From Sulfurovum sp. (GTDB taxonomy: Bacteria > Campylobacterota > Campylobacteria > Campylobacterales > Sulfurovaceae), in the NCBI GenBank assembly GCA_002733215.1, contig NVUY01000023.1, positions 1 to 42,064 of the forward strand: a DNA stretch of 42,064 nt, read 5' to 3'. Shown here in pieces: positions 15,826 through 23,424 of the stretch (its first letter is position 1; the number at the start of each line of letters is the position of its first letter). Below the pieces are notes generated by a model. That model ran no database searches. It was not told the DNA's origin and worked only from the letters and a program-made list of their open reading frames with translations. A program made the position numbers and the translations under genes.

Positions 15826-17478
15826 TTAGTCCTTTGTTTTTTTATGTGAAGCTATAGCCGCTTCTTTATGTTTTGCATACATATGGTTGATAAAATATTG
15901 TTGTGCGATCGTAAACAGGTTGTTCACTAACCAATACAAGACCAAACCTGACGGGAAGTAGATAAAGAATACGGTCATAATAATAGGAAAAAACTTAAAG
16001 ATCTTCTCTTGCAAAGGATCAGTGAAATTACTTGGTGTAATATGCTGTTGGAACCACATAGAGATACCCATCAAAACAGGAAGTACAAAATACGGATCCA
16101 TTCTTGAAAGATCCTCTATCCAAAGTATCCATGGTGCACCCTGAAGCTCAACGGCATTTAAAAGTACCCGGTAAAGTGCAAAGAAAACAGGGATTTGAAG
16201 GATAAGAGGGAGACATCCACCCATAGGATTTGCCCCATGTTTCTTATACATTTCCATCATCTGTGCATTCATTTTTGCCGGGTCACCTTTATATTTCTCT
16301 TTGATCTCTTTCATCTTAGGTGCCAGGTCTTTAAGTTTTTGCATAGACATCATACCTTTGTAGGAAAGAGGGAAAAGTATAAGCTTTACAAGTAGAGTAA
16401 AGAGGATGATCGCCCATCCCCAGTTGCCTACATAATTGTTGATCCATAAAAGGACTTTGTAAAACGGTGTTGACAAAAATGAAAAGAAACCAAATTCGAT
16501 CGCTTCTGTAAGCCCCGGATTGATACTTTTAAGTACTTCGTGGTCTTTTGGTCCAATATAGGCACCTAACTGAAGATCGTTCTTCCCTTCTATAAAGATA
16601 AGCGGATCACCATTCTTCTCTTTTAAAATAGAGACATTCATACCTTTATCAAAATCAAAAAAGAGTGAAGTGACATAACGGTCAAAAGAAGAAGCTATAC
16701 TTGCATTTTGGAATTTTTCATACCCTTCCGCATCACCATCTTCGATCGTATTGATGATGCCCTCAGCATCTTTGACAAGAGCACCTCTTACCAGCATATA
16801 CATAGACTCGTCAGCCACAGGTCTGTGACCGGGAGTGATAAAGAATGGTGCTTCTGAAGAGGTTGTTACCGTAACATCATACTCTCCAGTAGGTTTAAAT
16901 GTAATCTTTTTTGTGAGTGTCACAGTTGAAAGTGTTTGTGTCAGCGTTAAAGTCTGTGGACCATTGCTTAGATCTACTGTTTGATCCCCAGAGTTCACAT
17001 AAGGTGTTTTAAATGCTTCTTCATTGAGTTTTACATCAGAAAATCGTACTTCCAACGGTTTTACTTCATTGACATTTAATATTTTTAGATTTTGTCCGTC
17101 ATCATCATAATACCTCGCCTCTAAAAGTTCAACCTGAGAAATACGTCCAAATTCATCTATCGTCATGATAAAGTGCTCAGCTTTGACTGTTGCCAACACA
17201 GAAGAAGTACTTTGTACCGGCGCAGAGGCAGCAGTAGTGCCTGAAGCACTTTCAAGAGGGGAAGGGTTTGCTGTTGTAGCTGAACTACTTGGTGCAGGTG
17301 CCTGTTTTGATACTGTATCTACTGTGGGTGTTTGATGTGTGCTATTTGTTGTTGTTTGTGTGGTTTGTACTGTTTCTGCAGGTGGTGCCGGCGGGAAAAA
17401 GTAACCGTAGCCTATAAATACGAAGAAAGAAAGCGCCAGTGCCAGAAGAAGTCGTCTATTTAAATCTTGTTGTTCCAA
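15826..17478 (-). CDS. yidC: Membrane protein insertase YidC
   Basis: YidC inserts and folds inner-membrane proteins, alone or with SecYEG. The 550-residue protein is the Gram-negative type. The first transmembrane helix (about 8-28) is followed by a low-complexity Thr/Ser/Ala/Pro linker (about 30-90) and a large periplasmic beta domain (about 95-335). The conserved insertase core (about 345-530) includes the amphipathic loop LKDLAPKMKEIKEKYKGDP and the segment GANPMGGCLPLILQIPVFFA. The tail is Lys-rich. It follows rnpA at 39 bases without the small yidD gene that often lies between them in other bacteria. Confidence 0.97.
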   Translation of the reverse strand: MEQQDLNRRLLLALALSFFVFIGYGYFFPPAPPAETVQTTQTTTNSTHQTPTVDTVSKQAPAPSSSATTANPSPLESASGTTAASAPVQSTSSVLATVKAEHFIMTIDEFGRISQVELLEARYYDDDGQNLKILNVNEVKPLEVRFSDVKLNEEAFKTPYVNSGDQTVDLSNGPQTLTLTQTLSTVTLTKKITFKPTGEYDVTVTTSSEAPFFITPGHRPVADESMYMLVRGALVKDAEGIINTIEDGDAEGYEKFQNASIASSFDRYVTSLFFDFDKGMNVSILKEKNGDPLIFIEGKNDLQLGAYIGPKDHEVLKSINPGLTEAIEFGFFSFLSTPFYKVLLWINNYVGNWGWAIILFTLLVKLILFPLSYKGMMSMQKLKDLAPKMKEIKEKYKGDPAKMNAQMMEMYKKHGANPMGGCLPLILQIPVFFALYRVLLNAVELQGAPWILWIEDLSRMDPYFVLPVLMGISMWFQQHITPSNFTDPLQEKIFKFFPIIMTVFFIYFPSGLVLYWLVNNLFTIAQQYFINHMYAKHKEAAIASHKKTKD

Positions 17479-17517
17479 AATTATACCTTTAATTAATTAT
17501 CGTCGATAGTATAGTAA

Positions 17518-17799
17518 TTATGTTGCAGCACACTTTTTAAGTGCTTGTAGATACGCTTTTCGAGTGACTAGATAGTTTTCTTTAATCAGTGCAGGTTTTG
17601 CAACCAATACATAACTACCTTGAGATAAGAGGTCTATATTTTCTATGAAATGTGCTCTTAACAAACGCTTCGCTCTGTTTCGATGAACTGCATTTCCAAC
17701 TTTTTTGCTGGCTACAAAACCGACTTTGTACTCAGGACTTTTTTTAAAGAAAAGTACAAAATAAGGTGTATGCCGTGTTATATCGGAGTGTTTATACAC
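17518..17799 (-). CDS. rnpA: Ribonuclease P protein component (start uncertain)
   Basis: RnpA binds the RNase P RNA and helps mature tRNA 5' ends. The signature VASKKVGNAVHRNRAKRLLRA is clear. The coordinates given start at the first canonical codon, a GTG at 17797-17799, giving 93 residues. That start is probably wrong. The frame continues upstream through RIKTGKEFN, which fits the family's N-terminal strand. No ATG, GTG or TTG is found in this frame until a stop inside rpmH. Candidates are ATT at 17824-17826, ATA at 17842-17844, ATC at 17851-17853 (with AGG eight bases ahead) and CTG at 17875-17877. The true protein is therefore probably 100-120 residues, with a non-standard start or one coupled to rpmH. 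Confidence 0.9.
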   Translation of the reverse strand: MYKHSDITRHTPYFVLFFKKSPEYKVGFVASKKVGNAVHRNRAKRLLRAHFIENIDLLSQGSYVLVAKPALIKENYLVTRKAYLQALKKCAAT

Positions 17800-17869
17800 T
17801 CTGTTAAACTCTTTACCGGTTTTAATTCTAGTAAAATGTTTTATTGAAGAGATGGTCTTGACCTGTGCT

Positions 17870-18004
17870 TTATACAGCCAGTCTTTTTCTACCTTTTGCT
17901 CTTCTTGCAGAAATTACTTTTCTACCATTTTTAGTTTTCATTCTTGTTCTAAATCCGTGTGTTCTTTTTCTTGGTGTACTATGAGGTTGGTATGTTCTTT
18001 TCAT
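17870..18004 (-). CDS. rpmH: 50S ribosomal protein L34
   Basis: A 44-residue frame starts at the ATG at 18002-18004 and reads [20 protein letters not shown], then the typical [20 protein letters not shown] and a final RLAV. That is a complete bacterial L34, a structural protein of the large ribosomal subunit. AAGGA lies about 10 bases ahead of the start. It heads the rpmH-rnpA-yidC-jag-mnmE block, and rnpA begins at or inside its 3' end. Confidence 0.97.
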   Translation of the reverse strand: MKRTYQPHSTPRKRTHGFRTRMKTKNGRKVISARRAKGRKRLAV

Positions 18005-18059
18005 TCCGAATCATCCTTAATAAATTTTTAACTACATTCCTGTAATATATTTGGACGAG

Positions 18060-18065
18060 ATTCTA
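18060..18065 (-). promoter_or_regulatory. rpmH: Candidate -10 box of the rpmH operon
   Basis: On the minus strand the sequence TAGAAT is preceded by an AT-rich tract (TTTTTTAAGGGGTTTTACGA) and lies 56 bases before the rpmH start. This fits Campylobacterota promoters, which often lack a clear -35 box. No DnaA boxes were recognised in the 109-base gap, although rpmH lies near the replication origin in some bacteria. Confidence 0.35.
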
Positions 18066-18113
18066 TCGTAAAACCCCTTAAAAAATACTAATTAAACCCT
18101 AAACACAATCAAA

Positions 18114-18593
18114 TTAATTAAGACTTTTAAAAACAACCTCACCAGATCTGCCATCAACCTTTGACTGAATAAACGTTTCAAGCACTTTAAAGATCACATA
18201 TTTTATATTATGTGTCGTTGTTCTCACTTCCAACTCTGTACAATAAATATCGTCTGCCTCATCTGCTTTCATGTGACGAAGCAGTCTTTCTGCAAAATGA
18301 TATCCTCCGTCTATTTTAGTATCCTGACAGATCACGGCATACACAGGGATCACATCAACTATCTCAAACAATATATCAGTATCACGTTTTTCCTGCTCCA
18401 ATACTGCTTTGACATCTATATTTTCTGCAGACACAAGCATCACCACAAAAGAACGTTCATCTCCGCGATCCATAAGGTAATAGATAATATCAATAGTATT
18501 CGTAAGGGCATCAAGCATTTTAGCTGCCAGTGCTATATCATTACCATTAAACCTTACATTTGATCTTCTCGTTTCATTTTCTCTTACTTCCAT
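18114..18593 (-). CDS. Conserved-looking hypothetical protein
   Basis: I do not recognise this 159-residue soluble protein. It has no signal peptide or membrane segment. The composition is mixed alpha/beta with strands such as RSFVVMLVSA and IIPVYAVIC-like segments. Acidic stretches and the segment GGYHFAERLLRHMKADEADD suggest a small regulatory or signalling domain rather than an enzyme with a visible active site. The start at 18593 has AAGGGA about ten bases upstream. It lies downstream of the divergent nspC gene and ahead of rpmH on the same strand. It is treated as real because of its length, normal coding composition and RBS. Confidence 0.65.
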   Translation of the reverse strand: MEVRENETRRSNVRFNGNDIALAAKMLDALTNTIDIIYYLMDRGDERSFVVMLVSAENIDVKAVLEQEKRDTDILFEIVDVIPVYAVICQDTKIDGGYHFAERLLRHMKADEADDIYCTELEVRTTTHNIKYVIFKVLETFIQSKVDGRSGEVVFKSLN

Positions 18594-18676
18594 CTCTTTT
18601 GTCCCTTTTTTTTAAAGTATTGCTCATATAGAGGCACAGTAAATTTATTATATCAAAATATTTTAGCTTCTATTGC

Positions 18677-18682
18677 TATAAT
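18677..18682 (+). promoter_or_regulatory. nspC: Candidate -10 box of nspC, close to its start codon
   Basis: A perfect TATAAT lies only 5 bases ahead of the nspC ATG (18688-18690), and no Shine-Dalgarno sequence is seen in between. If it is used, transcription would begin at or next to the start codon, giving a leaderless mRNA. The alternative is a promoter further upstream in the AT-rich 94-base gap shared with the divergent hypothetical gene. Confidence 0.4.
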
Positions 18683-18687
18683 TTCCT

Positions 18688-19827
18688 ATGAATCAGACAA
18701 AACTGGAAAAATTGCCCTCACCGTGTTGGTTACTGGAAGAAAGTTTAGTGAAAAAAAACCTTGAACTTATTTATGATATAAAAGTCCGATCGGGAGCAAA
18801 AGTCCTTTTGGCACTTAAAGGTTATGCTTTATGGAAAAGTTTTCCACTTTTGAAGCCCTACCTTGACGGTTGCTGTGCTTCTGGTCTGCATGAAGCCAAA
18901 CTGGCACATGAAACATTTGGAAAAGAGGTACACACCTATTCCCCTGCTTTTAAAGGAGAGGAGATCGAAGAAATAGCCAGGATCTCACATCATTTGGTCT
19001 TTAACTCCCCTGCCCAATTCCATCGATTTTCAACTCTGGCTAAAAAGATAAACCCAAAACTCTCACTGGGACTGCGTGTAAATCCGGAGTATTCAGAGTC
19101 TCCCAAAGAGATTTACAACCCCTGCGGACTCTACTCCAGGCTCGGCACCACTTTGGCGAACCTGGATGAATCTGTATTGACAGAGTGTGAGGGGTTGCAT
19201 TTTCATGCACTGTGTGAGCAGGACAGTACGGCCCTCGAAAATGTACTTCAAAATTTTGAAGAGAAGTTTGGAAAATATATCCCAAACATGAAATGGATCA
19301 ACTTCGGAGGAGGACATCATATCACACGCAAAGGGTATGATACGGAGAAGTTGGTGAGACTCATTAAAAACTTTAAAGAGAAGTATGACGTGGAAGTGTA
19401 TCTTGAACCGGGAGAAGCCATAGGATGGGAAACAGGGTCACTTATCACCACAGTGCTTGACATCGTAGATAACGGGTTAGAGATAGCCATTCTGGACTCA
19501 TCAGCAGAAGCCCATATGCCTGACACCATCATCATGCCTTACCGTGCAGAGGTACGCGGTGCCGGAAAGACCGGAGAAAAAGCATATACCTATCGTTTGG
19601 CAGGCAATACCTGTCTCGCCGGAGATATCATGGGTGACTACAGTTTTGATGCCCCGCTAAAGATAGGAGACAAGATCATCTTTGAAGACCAGATGCACTA
19701 CACCATGGTCAAAGCAACTACTTTTAACGGAGTAAAATTACCAGATATTGCCATTCAAAAACTCAATGGAGAGATAAAGATAATAAGGGAATTCGGATAT
19801 GAAGATTTTAGAGAACGGCTCTCTTAA
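18688..19827 (+). CDS. nspC: Carboxynorspermidine/carboxyspermidine decarboxylase
   Basis: NspC is a PLP-dependent enzyme of the alanine racemase/ornithine decarboxylase fold. It converts carboxyspermidine or carboxynorspermidine to spermidine or norspermidine, the last step of the polyamine route used by Campylobacterota. The 379-residue protein has the PLP lysine K44 in LALKGYALWK, the family start LPSPCWLLEESL, HFHALCEQ at about 171-178, the phosphate-binding GGGHH at 207-211 and EPGEA at 240-244. CLAGD in the C-terminal domain holds the partner-subunit Cys. Its partner, carboxyspermidine dehydrogenase, is not in this window. It is convergent with tamB; the two genes abut without a gap. 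Confidence 0.94.
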   Translation: MNQTKLEKLPSPCWLLEESLVKKNLELIYDIKVRSGAKVLLALKGYALWKSFPLLKPYLDGCCASGLHEAKLAHETFGKEVHTYSPAFKGEEIEEIARISHHLVFNSPAQFHRFSTLAKKINPKLSLGLRVNPEYSESPKEIYNPCGLYSRLGTTLANLDESVLTECEGLHFHALCEQDSTALENVLQNFEEKFGKYIPNMKWINFGGGHHITRKGYDTEKLVRLIKNFKEKYDVEVYLEPGEAIGWETGSLITTVLDIVDNGLEIAILDSSAEAHMPDTIIMPYRAEVRGAGKTGEKAYTYRLAGNTCLAGDIMGDYSFDAPLKIGDKIIFEDQMHYTMVKATTFNGVKLPDIAIQKLNGEIKIIREFGYEDFRERLS

Positions 19828-22800
19828 CTATTTTCCCAAAAAGAGTATATCATCATCCCCACCGAAATCTCTCTTATAGACAATGTCATAACCACTGGAC
19901 CTTTCATCAGCACTCACCACACTTTCCCAACGGGAGTTGTGGCGATATTTCACTCTTACCTCCGGCATTTCATCGTTCACATAAATAAATGTGATCTTAT
20001 CTGTAAGTTTTTTACCTACTTCCACAGATCCGTCAGAACCAATGGCAAGATGGTCAAGTTTTATACCCATATCTGAAAGAGCTGCTTTCGCCATGGCACC
20101 ACCCATCATTTTCATCATATCTTCCCCCGTGTTCGTCCCTGCACCCTCTTCAGAATCAAATAAAATAATAGAGAGTATTTGTTCTCTATTTAAGCTGGGT
20201 ATTGAAGAGAAAGTAATATTTGGTGCAGCCGGTGTACCGGAGACGGTGATAGTAATAAGATGATTTAAAGACTGATATTTAATGCTTATATCAAGAAGTG
20301 GTTTATTTGGGTCACCTACAAAATAGATATTAGACCTGTCCAACACAAACCTTTTACCCTCAAAAGTATAAGACCCGCCTTTAAGTATATTTGCTTCACC
20401 CAAAACCATGAGTTCTGCATTTTCCGATTTATGTACACCCAGTTCCACTTTTGCCTGAATATCTATAGGTCCCTGCTTGTAGATAAGCGGCTTTTTTGTC
20501 GTCACATTGATCATCATACTGAGATTATCCATAAACGGACTTGCTTCTTCTTTTTGCAACTCTTGAACTATGAGAATATCACTGTCCGAAGGATATGTTT
20601 TTGTACCAAGTTCATAATGTATATTTCCACCCAGAAGCACTACCTTGCCGTTTACAGATGTTTTTTCTCCATTTAAAAGAGTTTTGATTTGAATAGCGGT
20701 ATCAAGATCTATCAACTTATGTGCGATATGTAAGGCACTTGCATCCGCAGAGATCTCTCCTTTTTTTGTTTTAGTATTGTATGTACCAACTATTTTTAGT
20801 TGATCATTGAGCCAAAGTTCTGAAATTTCAATATTTTCTTCCTTCATGTTGATGATGGAAGGTTTAGTAGAGAAGATTTTCATCTCATCATAGGTTACCG
20901 CATACGATTTTAGTTGCACTTTTGATTTATCTGCACTTACTACTAACTCGACATCATTAATGAGATGTTCTGTTTTATGGTCTGCATGATAAATGATCTT
21001 GGGTGAGGAGAGTGAAAGATCTACCTCCTCCAGGTTGATCACATCCATAGATAAGTTCAGTGCACCTTCTACCGGAGGAAGTCCTTCCAAAGTATAAAAT
21101 GCCTGTACCGACGTCATCAAAGACGCTATAGAATTAACTTTGGCTTGAATACTGATCTTCTCCTCAGCAAGACCTTTGACATCCACAGACAACCCGGCAA
21201 GCCTAATTTGACCATCTACTTTTCCGTCATCTAAACTGTATTTAATATCTGAAGTGAGTTCTTTTGATTTTAACTTTAATGTGGCATCTTTTTTACCCAG
21301 GTCAGCATTAATAACAAGTGGACTAATAGCATTCCATTTTACATTTTTATCGAAGTTTTTCAAGAGAGAATCTTGAGGTATGTTCAATGTTACGTTAGCC
21401 TGCAGTGCTTCTCCATACGTTACATCCGCATCTATATTGGTAATATTTGAAGTAATTTTTGCTTTTGCTGTAAGAGGGGTAATTTTTTCGAAGTCCAAAG
21501 GTACATCTATCGCAACATTTACTTTGCTTCCATTCAATTCACCCGGCAGAGTAAGCATTTTATCTACTTCCATTGCTTCTGTTGTTTCTAAATGAAATTT
21601 TCCTGTTTTCATATCAGAGGAGACAAAACTTCCTTTTAGTCCATCTGAAGAGATATCTGTATGCACAGAATTCAAATCACCTTTGTATTGCACATGGAAA
21701 TTATTTAAAGGTTTCACTAACTTAGCATCCATGCCTATCAACTGATCTGCTTTTATCTCACCGGAATAACTCATGTTTTTATCCATAAGAAAAGTATTGG
21801 TGATAGACACATCTTTTGCATAAGGCGTAGAAATCATTATCTTTGTATCTGCAACCATGGTATTGTCTGCCAGGGTATAGACCACATGACTCAAAAGAGA
21901 ATCTATATCGACATTAAACGCTTCACTTGCATTAACATCACTTTGGTTTGACTCGTTCGTATCGACTATGAGTATCTGTTTTGCGCTTGCTTTTAAGTCT
22001 GCTACGATGTGCTTTTGACTGGCATCTATGTCTATGGTAATGTTACCTATAGCTTCTCTACTAATGGGAAGATCATAGAGAGTAAAAAGTTCAGCAAGAG
22101 GCGTAATAACAATGCCCCCCAAGAGTTGGTTGTCTTTTATTTTCCCAGAGTAAGTGATATTTGAAAGATTTGTTGTGCCGTTCAAATCTACAAACCCATC
22201 CTCAAGTACCACCTTTTGCGTATTAAACCTAAGCTCTTTTGCATTCAGGAAAAGTGTCATAATATCTACTGGGTCATAGTTGGCAGGCATAATATAGACA
22301 TTTAAAGAATTCAGCAGTACATACTTAGGGATTAGATGATTCTTTTCCTTCGTCTCTTCTACTTTTTTGTCGTCTTCGATCAGCGTACCATTGGCATCAA
22401 TATTTTTAACCGCTGTTGCATTGGTATCTGGCGCAAAAAGGCTTTGTATTGCAAGGGTATTGACATCTTTTAAACTAATTTCTGTCAATGTAAGCGTCTC
22501 CCCCTCTAACTTTCCCTCAACATTTAAATGACTTACATTGGAGTCAAAAAGAAGTGCAAAATGCTCAACAGCGATACTCTTCTCTTTGTTTGCCATTATT
22601 TTCTCAATATTTGCATCAAGATTATTCACCTCTACACTAAGTGTTTCTATCTTGGCTGTTTTATAAAGTCTTGGTTTCAAAGTTGCTATGAATTTTCCAA
22701 CGCGTATCTCTTTAGGTATAAAAGGGTTCATCTCCTCTGTTTTATTTTTATCACCTTCATCACTATCTGTTTGAGGCACTTCAGAAACATTCGCATCTGT

Positions 22801-23424
22801 ATTGTCTGTTAAAAACATCGATTCAAGTGCTTCACTGTCTATATTTTCAACAGCCAAATTACGAACAAGCAATGTGCCATCATCTAGTGAAGCTTCAAGC
22901 AGCACCGTTGTAATATTTGTATCTAGCTGTAATTTAAGATGCTCAATACCTATCTCATCATTCGCATACATTATATCTTCCACATCCAAAACAGTTTTAG
23001 AAATAAGAATACCCTGTTCTTCAAAAGGCTTAACATCTACATGTGCTTTATCTACCAGTATCACAACGGGAAGAGGCTCTGAACTACTGTTGTCATCACT
23101 GGGGAAAAAGTCGATCAACGCTTTCACAACATCAACATCCAAGGCTTCTACGCTTATCTCATTGATCGCAATTCTTTTATATAAAATTTTAGAAGGATTC
23201 CATGAAAATTTAATCTTTTCACTCAATGTTTTTCCATCAAATTTCAAGTTATCAATTTTTACCCCTGTAAAAACATTACCACGTATATCATCATATGATA
23301 TCTTATACTCAGGGGCGAAAACATCTGCTGCTTTTTTAATCACCCATGAGGAATTTGCAGCAAACACAATGACAACAATCAACACAGTAAAAAAGATCAG
23401 GAAAGAGTAAAATATTTTTTTCAT
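19828..23424 (-). CDS. tamB: TamB-like translocation and assembly module protein (DUF490)
   Basis: TamB is a long inner-membrane-anchored beta-helical protein that spans the periplasm. With TamA it helps outer-membrane protein insertion or lipid transport. From the ATG at 23424 the product has 1198 residues, with a single N-terminal membrane anchor (about 4-22), a long beta-rich body and the C-terminal DUF490 domain. That domain includes GGSYTFEGKRFVLDRSNIYF, then PSLNREQILSIILFD, and ends with a beta strand rich in charged and aromatic residues. The ATG overlaps the tamA stop (TGATG); a TTG one codon upstream is also open. Two successive modules near residues 120-350 look alike, each ending in an Asp/Asn/Thr-rich linker followed by FIPK or LIPK. 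Confidence 0.9.
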   Translation of the reverse strand: MKKIFYSFLIFFTVLIVVIVFAANSSWVIKKAADVFAPEYKISYDDIRGNVFTGVKIDNLKFDGKTLSEKIKFSWNPSKILYKRIAINEISVEALDVDVVKALIDFFPSDDNSSSEPLPVVILVDKAHVDVKPFEEQGILISKTVLDVEDIMYANDEIGIEHLKLQLDTNITTVLLEASLDDGTLLVRNLAVENIDSEALESMFLTDNTDANVSEVPQTDSDEGDKNKTEEMNPFIPKEIRVGKFIATLKPRLYKTAKIETLSVEVNNLDANIEKIMANKEKSIAVEHFALLFDSNVSHLNVEGKLEGETLTLTEISLKDVNTLAIQSLFAPDTNATAVKNIDANGTLIEDDKKVEETKEKNHLIPKYVLLNSLNVYIMPANYDPVDIMTLFLNAKELRFNTQKVVLEDGFVDLNGTTNLSNITYSGKIKDNQLLGGIVITPLAELFTLYDLPISREAIGNITIDIDASQKHIVADLKASAKQILIVDTNESNQSDVNASEAFNVDIDSLLSHVVYTLADNTMVADTKIMISTPYAKDVSITNTFLMDKNMSYSGEIKADQLIGMDAKLVKPLNNFHVQYKGDLNSVHTDISSDGLKGSFVSSDMKTGKFHLETTEAMEVDKMLTLPGELNGSKVNVAIDVPLDFEKITPLTAKAKITSNITNIDADVTYGEALQANVTLNIPQDSLLKNFDKNVKWNAISPLVINADLGKKDATLKLKSKELTSDIKYSLDDGKVDGQIRLAGLSVDVKGLAEEKISIQAKVNSIASLMTSVQAFYTLEGLPPVEGALNLSMDVINLEEVDLSLSSPKIIYHADHKTEHLINDVELVVSADKSKVQLKSYAVTYDEMKIFSTKPSIINMKEENIEISELWLNDQLKIVGTYNTKTKKGEISADASALHIAHKLIDLDTAIQIKTLLNGEKTSVNGKVVLLGGNIHYELGTKTYPSDSDILIVQELQKEEASPFMDNLSMMINVTTKKPLIYKQGPIDIQAKVELGVHKSENAELMVLGEANILKGGSYTFEGKRFVLDRSNIYFVGDPNKPLLDISIKYQSLNHLITITVSGTPAAPNITFSSIPSLNREQILSIILFDSEEGAGTNTGEDMMKMMGGAMAKAALSDMGIKLDHLAIGSDGSVEVGKKLTDKITFIYVNDEMPEVRVKYRHNSRWESVVSADERSSGYDIVYKRDFGGDDDILFLGK

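Noticed and set aside
18005-18113. Replication origin next to rpmH
   Set aside because: No DnaA-box cluster was seen, and neither dnaA nor dnaN is in the window.
22802-23410. Plus-strand open frame of 202 codons opposite tamB
   Set aside because: It lies wholly inside tamB on the other strand, is Ser/Thr-rich as expected from an antisense frame, and has no recognisable domain.
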